From positions 1 through 64,000 of the forward strand of contig CAWARA010000022.1 of the NCBI GenBank assembly GCA_963784195.1: a DNA stretch of 64,000 nucleotides. The letters run 5' to 3'. Every line of letters starts with the position of its first letter. Within the stretch, counting starts at the first letter, position 1. The notes beneath the pieces are model-generated. The model was not told the origin of the DNA. It searched no databases and was given only the letters and a program-made list of their open reading frames with translations. Source of the DNA: CAVQAH01 sp963784195 (GTDB lineage: Bacteria; Acidobacteriota; Vicinamibacteria; Vicinamibacterales; 2-12-FULL-66-21). Positions 45,274 through 53,004 of this stretch are shown in pieces. The position numbers and the translations under genes are program-made.

Positions 45274-46413
45274 ATGATCAGTGTTGCCGCCATCCGCATG
45301 CAGCAGTTCGGAGTCCAGTTCTATCAGGCCTCCCTCACCGCCAGCGACATCGACAAGCTCGTCAGGTTCGAGGTCCTCAGTTACGGGGAGAAAGCTCAGC
45401 CCGTTCGCGGCGGCCGCAAGAAGGCGCCTGCGGTCCAGAGCAAAGTGAACTGGGATTTGCTCGAGCGCCGCATCGCATCGAGCGAGAAGGCGTATCAGCG
45501 TCAGATCATCCGCAAGAAAATCGACGAGTTGGTCCAATACTTCGAGCAGTGCCGTCAGGCTCGTGACCTTCCGTCCATTCCCGGCGCGGTGATCATTTCC
45601 TGTGACGAGGCGCTGAAGTTCGAGGCTGCGGAGCCTGGCTCGACCGTGGGCACTCTGAAGGTTCCTGAGCGGGAAGGCATCCTTCGAGCGATCGACGGGC
45701 AACATCGGTTGCTGGCACTCCATGCAGACATCGAGCGGTTCGGCGACGAGCAGTTCACGGTGCCTGCTGTGATTTTCGACCGTCTGCCCGAAGATCACGT
45801 GGTGCAGATGTTCGTCACCATCAACGCGAAGCACACGCGGTTGAACGCATCGCACCTCGTGTCGCTCTCAGGCCGTCAGCTCTATCGCGACGAGGCGCTT
45901 GCCGCAGCGCACGACATCGTCCGTTCGCTGAACGATCGCGAGGACTCGCCGCTCTACGGAGAGATCAAGCTGCTCGGCGTCGGAAGCGGACGCGTCGCAC
46001 AAGCGCCGCTCGCGCAGGAGCTGAAGAAGTTGTTCGAGGCGGATGCGTTCGGGGCAGGTCGCAAGGGCGACGCATTCCTCGACGAGTCGAAGAAGTTCTT
46101 CGTCAATTACCTGAAGCAGGTCGCGCAGGTGTTCAACGCCGCCTGGAACGGGCGTAAATACAGCATCCGCTCGGCGACCGCATTGCGTGCGTTCGTCCGC
46201 GTCGCGCCGGACGTCGTTCGCCGGCTCGATCAGGAACATGCGGACCGCACCGATTTCCGCGCTATCGGTCGCGTCATCGCTCCGTGGGGACGCCGAATTG
46301 GCGATCTGAGGTTCGAGACGGAAGGCGCCTGGAAGCGATCGGGAACGACGGTGGATTCGCTGGCAAAGGAACTGCGGTTGGCGCTGCAGTATCCTGAAGG
46401 TGCCGCAGTCTGA
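45274..46413 (+). CDS. DGQHR-domain protein (DndB-like family)
   Basis: A 379-residue protein from ATG 45274 (MISVAAIRMQQFGVQFYQAS). The defining motif is AIDGQHRLLAL near residue 145; VPAVIFDRLPEDHVVQMFVTINAKHTRLN follows, as in the DndB/DGQHR family. That family includes DndB, the repressor-like regulator of phosphorothioate DNA modification, and many orphan members in defence and integrated elements. No dnd, ssp or other modification genes are present, so it is an orphan and its function is not established. It may bind DNA or nucleotides. The coding frame is intact, and a strong hairpin terminator follows at 46492-46518. Confidence 0.85.
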   Translation: MISVAAIRMQQFGVQFYQASLTASDIDKLVRFEVLSYGEKAQPVRGGRKKAPAVQSKVNWDLLERRIASSEKAYQRQIIRKKIDELVQYFEQCRQARDLPSIPGAVIISCDEALKFEAAEPGSTVGTLKVPEREGILRAIDGQHRLLALHADIERFGDEQFTVPAVIFDRLPEDHVVQMFVTINAKHTRLNASHLVSLSGRQLYRDEALAAAHDIVRSLNDREDSPLYGEIKLLGVGSGRVAQAPLAQELKKLFEADAFGAGRKGDAFLDESKKFFVNYLKQVAQVFNAAWNGRKYSIRSATALRAFVRVAPDVVRRLDQEHADRTDFRAIGRVIAPWGRRIGDLRFETEGAWKRSGTTVDSLAKELRLALQYPEGAAV

Positions 46414-46485
46414 ATGATCACGTGTAGGCCCGGACCTTCAGGTCGGGCGTGCCGGTATCACCCCAGAACCCCGCGCGAGTACAAT

Positions 46486-46526
46486 AAAAAAGGGGCATCG
46501 CCACTTTGACGATGCCCCCGGTTTTT
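46486..46526. terminator. Bidirectional intrinsic terminator
   Basis: A perfect 9-bp GC-rich stem, GGGGCATCG (46492-46500) and CGATGCCCC (46510-46518), has a 9-nt loop and is flanked by A6 (46486-46491) and T5 (46522-46526). On the minus strand the stem is followed immediately by TTTTTT. On the plus strand CGGTTTTT follows. It lies 79 nt after the DGQHR gene and could also end the candidate minus-strand RNA. Confidence 0.85.
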
Positions 46527-46528
46527 GC

Positions 46529-46657
46529 GGGCGACCCGGCTCCCCAGCAACTCACGGCTCCCTGCCGTAAATATTCAGGCCGCTCGCGTCCACAAGTAGA
46601 GCAAGGCACGTACCGCGCTTTTCAGGCCTTTTTCCGAGCACTCTCGAAGAGCCGCCC
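46529..46657 (-). ncRNA. Candidate structured non-coding RNA ending at the terminator
   Basis: Between the terminator and about 46660 there is no credible protein gene but several consistent pairings. A closing stem pairs 46649-46657 with 46529-46542. AGGCC/GGCCT pair at 46577-46581 and 46625-46629. ACGGC/GCCGT pair at 46554-46568. CGAG/CUCG form a small hairpin near 46634-46646. Read leftward, the RNA would be 150-200 nt and end in a classic GC stem plus U6. An AT-rich TGTAAT upstream (about 46673-46684) could be its -10 element. Size and nested layout recall 6S-type RNAs, but no family could be confirmed by eye. Confidence 0.35.
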
Positions 46658-46743
46658 AACTAAACCGTCACCGAAATTACAATTCTGATTTCGACCAGCT
46701 TGATTCGCTCGTCCGACACCGTCCGCACGCACTTTCTGCAATA

Positions 46744-46787
46744 GGTGGCTGGCACCTTCCCGGGCTAGGTGCCAGCCACCCTACAAT
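46744..46787 (+). promoter_or_regulatory. 14-bp hairpin abutting a TACAAT -10 element
   Basis: GGTGGCTGGCACCT (46744-46757) and its exact reverse complement (46767-46780) form a strong dyad, followed by C and TACAAT (46782-46787), 8 nt before the M20 peptidase ATG. The dyad covers the -35 region, so it may be an operator, or it may be a terminator for upstream transcription. Confidence 0.5.
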
Positions 46788-46795
46788 GAGGCGCC

Positions 46796-48328
46796 ATGAG
46801 TTCTCGGATTCTGATCGCTGCTGCGCTGACCGTGTTCGCTATCTGCGTACCGAGAGCCCAGGGCGGCGGAGAGCTACGCAAACAGGTCGCCGTTTGGGTG
46901 ACTGACCATCAACAGTCGGTTGTTGGCGAGCTGATGGAGCTGCTGGCGATACCGAATGTCGCGGCTGACCGGCCGAACATCCGTCGGAACGCCGAGCACC
47001 TGAGTGCCATGCTGAAACGTCGCGGATTCGCGGCCGAGCTCCTCGAGACGAACGGCAATCCGCTGGTGTTCGGCGAGCTCAAAGTACCCGGGCGCAACAC
47101 GGACCGTCCTCTTCTACAGCCACTACGACGGTCAGCCTGTCGATCCCAAGGCGTGGAAGCAGCCGGATCCGTTCAAGCCCGTCCTGCGCACGGCCCGCAT
47201 GGACCGCGGCGGTGAGGCCGATCGCCGACGTTGCCAAAGTCACGAAATTCGAGCCTGACTGGCGCATCTACGCGCGCTCGGCATCGGACGACAAATCGCC
47301 TATCGTCGCGCTGTGCGCCGCCATCGACGCGTTGAAGAGCCTGAAGCTGGCGCCGACTTCGAACATCCGCGTGATTCTCGACGGTGAGGAAGAGGCCAGT
47401 TCGCCGAGCCTGGTCCCCGCCATCGGCCGCTATCGCGAGAAGCTGAAAGCGGACCTGATGGTGATCCTCGACGGCCCCATCCACTCGAGCGGCCGACCGA
47501 CGATTGCCTACGGTGCGCGAGGCATCGTCACGCTGAACCTGACCGTGTTCGGACCGAAAGTCGGCGTTCACAGCGGCAACTACGGCAACTGGATTCCGAA
47601 TCCCGCGCAGCGGCTGGCAACGCTTCTGGCGTCGATGAAGCAGGACGATGGACGGGTGACGGTGAAGGGCTTCTACGATGCGATCGTGCCGCTGACGGCC
47701 GAGGAGCAGGCACTGCTCGACGGCGTGCCTGACGACGCGGAGCAGATGTTGCGGACGTTTGGCGTCGCTGAGCCGGAGAAGGCGTTTTCGAAGATGCAGA
47801 CGGCGCTTCAATCGCCGACCTTGAACGTGCGAGGCCTCACCAGCGCGCATGTCGGGGCCGGGGCCCGCACGATCATTCCGGATCGCGCGACTGCGGCCAT
47901 CGACCTCCGGCTCGTGAAGGAAACGCCGGCGGCCGATCTCGTGGAGAAGATCCGCGCGCACGTCCGCAGCCAGGGTTACCACGTCATCGAAGGCGAGCCC
48001 GACGACGCCACGCGCGCGAAGCATGGGAAGATCGCGTCGCTCGTCGTGTCCGAAACGATGACCAGCGCGTTCCGAACCGCACCCTCGGATCCGCAGGCCC
48101 GCCGCGTGGCGGAAGCGCTGCGCGACGGCATTCGGCGCGCCGCCGGTGCAACTGCGGACGCTGGGCGGTACGGTTCCGATCGCGCCGTTCATCGAAGCGC
48201 TGGGCTTCCCGGCGATCCTCGTGCCCGTCGTCAATTTCGACAACAATCAGCACGAGGAGAACGAGAATCTGCGAATAGGGAATCTGTTTCAGTCGATAGA
48301 GATCGTCGCGGCGATCCTGCGGAGCTGA
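46796..48328 (+). CDS. M20 family metallopeptidase, secreted (three apparent frameshifts)
   Basis: From ATG 46796 with a signal peptide (MSSRILIAAALTVFAICVPRAQG). Frame pieces join as follows: the N-terminal part to about 47095; then TRTVLFYSHYDGQPVDP (metal-binding His and Asp of M20); then from about 47210 the large piece with VILDGEEEASSPS (catalytic Glu pair), dimerisation domain GVHSGNYGNWIPNP and GARTIIPDRATAAIDLRL; and from about 48150 the last piece ending NFDNNQHEENENLR (final metal His). All M20 blocks are present in the right order and the total is about 508 residues, so the breaks are probably sequence errors. It would cleave dipeptides or peptides in the periplasm. Confidence 0.85.
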
Positions 48329-48344
48329 GGCCGGCGCACCAGCC

Positions 48345-49766
48345 TTACGGAGGACGCCCGAAGCAGTAGAGCGCCCCGCGCGTCCTGACGTAGATGTCAT
48401 CCATCGGCAAGTGCCGGCGTCGCGTAGGCGAGATCGCCAAGGTCGTTCACGGCCAGCACTTCGAGGTCCGCACCCGCCTTCACGACGGAGACCTTGCCCG
48501 ATTCGCTGACGAGCAGAATCTTCCCATCGGCCGCCACCGGCGACGCGTAATAGCTGTCGGTCGCTTCCTGCAGACGCCGTTGCCCGGCGACCTTCCCGCT
48601 CGCAGGGTCGAATGCCGTGAGAATCCCGCCATCATTCACGATGTAGAGCAGGCCGCTGATAGAGCAGCGGTGACGGCAGCTGCGGTATAGCGCGATCGTA
48701 GTGCCACGCGGTATTCCGGCCGGTCATGTCGCCGTCGCCGCCGGCGCGGAATGCCCAGAGTCCGCCAGCATTTCTCCGCGCCTCCCGGTAGCGCGTCCAC
48801 TCCTTGCGATCGATGCAGCGAGTCGCCATCCAGATCGAGCAGGCGAATCCATCGTCGCGCGAGATCGTCAGGCAGTTCTTCGCGAGAGAATCGCTCATCG
48901 CCGTTCTTGTCGAACGATCGAACATCGTCGAAGTCCGGAATGTTGCGGCCGTAACTGTCTTCGAACGACGACGTGGAGGTTCCACTGATGAAGACGGTGG
49001 TGCCGTCGTGCACCGGCGTCGCCTTCATCTCGAACGCCAGGCCACCGGACCACCACAGCTTCTTACCTGTCGCGAGCTCGTAGGCGGTCAGATAGAACGA
49101 CCCAGGAACGAGCAACTCCGGCGCACGGCCAGGTCGTTCCATGATCACCGGCGTGGAATGCCCGCTCGTTGCCTCGGGACGGTCGACGCGCCATCGGACA
49201 GCGCCGTTGCCGCGATCCACGGCGATCATGAACGATCCGGCGTTCTGATCGCAGACCAGCACCACCAGGTCGCCGACGACGATTGGCGACGCACCCATCC
49301 CGTAGGCGTTGGTGAAAGGGCCGAGCGGAACGCGCCATCGCTCGCGTCCGACCTGGTCGTATGCGAGGAGCCCGACGTCCTGAAAGAAGACGTAGACGTT
49401 CTGACCATCGGTCGCCGGCGTTGGCGATGCGGGATGGTTCCGTTTGTCGACAGCCTGTTGCCGGGGCCGTTCAGCACGAGCCTGCCAGGCGATGGTGCCG
49501 CTCTTCCGCTCGAGGGCAATGGTCAGGAGCGCGTCGCCATCTACCGCCGTCAGAAAAACGTGGCTCTCGGAAAGAACCGGGGATGAATGGCCGGGAGGCA
49601 GCGCCGTACGCCAGATCAGGTTCTCGGTTGCGCTGAATCGGGCGGGGAGCGGCGACTCGGTCCCGACGCCGGTGCCGTTGGGGCCGCGAAAGCGCGGCCA
49701 ACTGTCCGCGCTCGCGAGAATGACTACCGCCGCGACGAGAGCTGAGGCCGTCGCCGACACGCGCAC
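48345..49766 (-). CDS. PQQ-type beta-propeller protein with EF-hand insertion (about four apparent frameshifts)
   Basis: Read from GTG 49766 (or 49760), a signal segment SATASALVAAVVILAS leads to SWPRFRGPNGTGVG, the classical start of this periplasmic propeller family. Blade motifs include PGHSSPVLSESHVFLTAVDG, GASPIVVGDLVVLVCD and AYELATGKKLWWSGG. An EF-hand-like pair, FDKNGDERFSREE and LDLDGDS, is inserted near residue 295. The frame breaks near 48825 and 48660, and twice more near the end (about 48390-48415). The last frame gives ALYCFGRPP and a stop at 48347-48345. Full length is about 470 residues. No PQQ dehydrogenase active site is evident, so it is probably a scaffold or sensor. Confidence 0.75.
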
Positions 49767-49830
49767 ATGTAACCACAGGCCCGCTCGAATTTGCCACTCC
49801 TTCCTCTCGAGCCGGACACTGGAGCCCAGC

Positions 49831-49859
49831 TTGACAGTCCTTCGGCCACTCACTAATCT
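49831..49859 (+). promoter_or_regulatory. Promoter of the histidine kinase operon
   Basis: A perfect TTGACA (49831-49836), a 17-nt spacer and TAATCT (49854-49859) lie 28 nt before the kinase ATG. It is a housekeeping-type promoter, so the two-component genes themselves need not depend on sigma-54. Confidence 0.45.
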
Positions 49860-49887
49860 CCGACGAATCCTCGCCTGAGGATCCGAC

Positions 49888-51471
49888 ATGCGGACGGAAC
49901 CACTCGCCGCGATCAATTCCGTGGCGCTGGCAATCGGGCACTTCGCGACGCTCGACGAGATGCTCGAGTACGCGCTCGACAAGGTGCTCGACGTTGTCCA
50001 GACGGAAGCCGGGAGTGTGTACCTGCTCGATGAGGAACGTTCCGAGCTGACGCTGGCCGTTTCGCGCGGACTTTCCGAGAACGCGCGGCGCGACTTCGAC
50101 CGGCTGCGACTCGGCGAGGGATTGTCGGGTCGCGTGGCCGCCGACGGCGTCCCGATCGTGCTCAAGAGCCTCAAGGACGATCCGCGGCTGACGAGGATGG
50201 CGGCGAGGGCGGAAGGATTCCGCGCCTTTGCGTCCGTCCCGTTGCGTTCGAACTTCAAGACCTACGGCACTCTGAACGTCCACTCACGCCTGGAGCGCGA
50301 GTTCGTCGAGGAAGACGTCCAACTATTGACGTCCATGGCCGCGCAGATCGGGCTGGCCGTCGCCAATGCGCGCCTGTATCTCGGCCTCCAGGCCTCCGAG
50401 CGAAAGTTCCGCGGCCTCGTCGAGAATGCCGGCGACGTCATCTATCTCACCGATCGTGACGGCCGTCTGACATACATGAATCCGGCGGCGGCAACGCTGC
50501 TCGGATGGGATCCGCACGAGCTCTGCGCCGAGGCGAGGTCCGTATTGACCCTCGTGCACCCGGACGATCTTCCGGCGATGGCCGTCGCCCTCGAACGCAT
50601 GCTCGGCGGCGAGATCATGCGCGCGTTCGAGTTCCGGATGGTGCGCGCCAGCGGCGGTTTCCGCTGGGTGTCGCAAACCAACGTGCCGCTGCGCGATGAA
50701 CGCGGCACAGTGATCGGCATGCAGGGCATCGCGCACGACATCACGGATCGGCGCGAGATGCACGATCAGATGGCGCGCGCCGAACGCCTCGCCGATCTCG
50801 GCCGGATGGCCGCAGGCATCGCGCACGAGATCCGCAACCCACTCGGGGCGATCGTCAACTCGATCAACGTGCTTCGCCGCCCGGGCGGCCCGGCGGAGCC
50901 GCAACTCCTGCAGATCGTCACCGAGGAAGCCGCGCGGCTGGACGGCATCATTCGCGAGTTCCTGCTGTTCGCGCGGCCGCCGGCGCGTGCGCCGCTGCCC
51001 TGCGATCTGCCCAGCCTCGTGCAGGACACGGTCGTTCTCTTCAGGCGTGACGAGGAACTGCCGTCGGGCGCCGTCGTCGACATCCGATGCGCATCGGATC
51101 TGCCATTGGTGCTGATCGATCCGCAGCAGTTCCGGCAGGTCCTGTGGAATCTGCTGAAGAACGGCGCCGAAGCCATTGCCGAAGTCGGGCGCATCGTCGT
51201 CAGCGTCGACCTGGAGCCGGACAGTGGCACGACAGTACTGGTGGCGGTCACCGATGACGGGCACGGCATGGCCGACCCGGCAACGGTCTTCGAGCCGTTT
51301 TACACGACGCGGGCACAGGGCACCGGCCTCGGACTCGCAGTGGTCGCGCGCATCGTCCGAGATCACGGCGGGTCCATCTCGGCTGAGAACCTGACTGGTC
51401 GTGGCGCCCGGTTCGTGTGCAGGCTCCCGGTCGCGGCGGCTTGCAACATCGCCCCCGAGGTCGTCTCATGA
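49888..51471 (+). CDS. Hybrid-sensor histidine kinase: GAF-PAS-HisKA-HATPase, cytoplasmic
   Basis: A 527-residue soluble kinase. GAF domain about 15-165 (DEMLEYALDKVLDVVQTEAGS, LRSNFKTYGTLNVHS); PAS domain about 172-295 (ENAGDVIYLTDRDGRLTYMNPAA) with PAC motif; phospho-acceptor His313 in MAAGIAHEIRNPLGAI; ATP-binding domain with N box LLKNGAEAI, G1 DDGHGM and G2 GTGLGLAVV. No transmembrane helix, so the signal is intracellular. The stop overlaps the ATG of the NtrC-like regulator gene (ATGA), making them a matched pair. They lie directly upstream of the giant M14 protein gene. Confidence 0.93.
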   Translation: MRTEPLAAINSVALAIGHFATLDEMLEYALDKVLDVVQTEAGSVYLLDEERSELTLAVSRGLSENARRDFDRLRLGEGLSGRVAADGVPIVLKSLKDDPRLTRMAARAEGFRAFASVPLRSNFKTYGTLNVHSRLEREFVEEDVQLLTSMAAQIGLAVANARLYLGLQASERKFRGLVENAGDVIYLTDRDGRLTYMNPAAATLLGWDPHELCAEARSVLTLVHPDDLPAMAVALERMLGGEIMRAFEFRMVRASGGFRWVSQTNVPLRDERGTVIGMQGIAHDITDRREMHDQMARAERLADLGRMAAGIAHEIRNPLGAIVNSINVLRRPGGPAEPQLLQIVTEEAARLDGIIREFLLFARPPARAPLPCDLPSLVQDTVVLFRRDEELPSGAVVDIRCASDLPLVLIDPQQFRQVLWNLLKNGAEAIAEVGRIVVSVDLEPDSGTTVLVAVTDDGHGMADPATVFEPFYTTRAQGTGLGLAVVARIVRDHGGSISAENLTGRGARFVCRLPVAAACNIAPEVVS

Positions 51472-52828
51472 GCCACATCCTGCTCGTCGAAGATCAGACC
51501 AACGTGCGCCGCGCGATGGCCCTGCTCCTCAACCGGGATGGCCATACTGTGGTCGAAGCGGCCACTGTCGGCGCCGCGTTGAAGATCGCCGACCGACGCG
51601 CGCGTCGACGTGGTGCTCACCGACGTGCGGATCGAGACGCGACGGCGGTGGGGTCGAACTGCTGAAAGCGCTCAAGACCCGCGATGCCGACCTGGAGGTC
51701 GTGCTCATCACAGCCTTCGGGACGATTGACGACGCGGTTGCCGCGATCAAATCGGGCGCATACGACTATTTGACGAAGCCTGCCGATCCGGACCGCCTGC
51801 TGCTGACGGTCCGGCGTGCCGCCGAACGCAACGCGCTCGCGCGCGAGGTGCGTCAACTGCGTGCGCAGATGGGAAACCAGCACCACATCGTGGCCGCGAG
51901 TCAGCAGATGCAGCGTGTGCTCGCCACCGTGGCACAACTGTCGACGACGGACAGTACCGTGTTGTTGACCGGCGAAAGCGGAACGGGCAAGGAGTTGATC
52001 GCCAGGGCGCTGTATTCGCAGAGCCCGCGCTGCAACCGCCGCTTCGTGCCGGTGAATTGCGGCGCCATCCCGGAGACGATCCTGGAGAGCGAGCTGTTCG
52101 GCCACCGCAAGGGCGCGTTCACCGGTGCGGTCGTCGACAAGAAGGGGCTGCTCGAGGAGGCGGACGGCGGCGTATTGTTCCTCGACGAGATTGGCGACAT
52201 GCCCGGCTCCATGCAGGTGCGGCTGTTGCGTTTTCTGCAGGGCGGGGAGGTGCGGCGCATCGGCGACACGACGACCCGCCGCGTGGACGTCAGGCTGGTG
52301 GCCGCCACGCACCGTCACCTCGAGGAGGAGGTCGCAGAGGGTCGATTCCGCCAGGACTTCTACTACCGCATCAACGTGGTTGGCGTGCAGATTCCGCCGC
52401 TGCGCGAGCGCCCGGAAGATATCGTCGCGCTCGCCGAATACTTCCTGCAGCGGATCGCCGCGCGCTTCCAGCGGCAGTTGTCGGGCTTTACGCCGGGTGC
52501 GCTGGAGTTGATGCAGGCCTACGACTGGCCGGGCAACGCGCGCGAGCTCGAGAACGCCATCGAGCGGGCGGCAAACCTCGCGTCCGGTCCAGATGCTCAC
52601 CGAGGCGGACTTGCCCGCGGCGATCACCGTTCACCCCGAACATGTTCAATCAGCCACGCTCGTGCGTCATGGGCGCATCGGTCGCCACGCGAGGAACGCG
52701 AAGAACGAACGCATCTGATGGAGACGCTCGAACATTGTCGATGGAACCAGGGACGAGCGGCCGCCGCGCTCGGCATCAGCCGCACCACTCTCTGGCGCAA
52801 GATGCGCGAGCACCGAATTCACACCTAG
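51468..52828 (+). CDS. NtrC-family sigma-54-dependent response regulator (about four apparent frameshifts)
   Basis: Starts at ATG 51468 (MSHILLVEDQTNVRRAMALLL), the receiver domain. Single extra bases near 51595 and 51640 bracket the phospho-Asp segment VDVVLTDVRIE. The frame then runs through ITAFGTIDDAVAAIKSGAYDYLTKP and the AAA+ domain: Walker A GESGTGKE, sigma-54-contact loop GAFTGA, Walker B GGVLFLDEIGD and the arginine finger region. A further break near 52590 leads to QMLTEADLPAAITVHPEH. The Fis-type DNA-binding helix GRAAAALGISRTTLWRKM ends the protein. All functional motifs are intact once the frame is corrected. It would activate sigma-54 promoters when phosphorylated by the upstream kinase. 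Confidence 0.88.
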
Positions 52829-53004
52829 GCGGCTAGTGACAGACCACTAGCCCCACTGGTTACAACAATCCGTTGCAACGATTTGTTGCGCTGGCGCGCG
52901 CTGACCCGAGCGTTGACGCGCATTTCGGCGTTGTTCTGACTGCGACTGCGCGGAACGGCGCTTGCTCAGTGCCAGGCAACTAGCAACCGCGGAGGCCGCC
53001 TGGC

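Noticed and set aside
46529..46657. Cyclic-di-GMP or cobalamin riboswitch in the gap before the M20 gene
   Set aside because: The conserved core sequences of those riboswitches are not present on either strand; only generic stems are seen.
52829..53004. Sigma-54 (-24/-12) promoter before the first giant M14 gene
   Set aside because: I looked for GG-N10-GC with TGGCAC/TTGC flanks and found no convincing match; TGGCA at 53001 overlaps the start codon and has no properly spaced GC.
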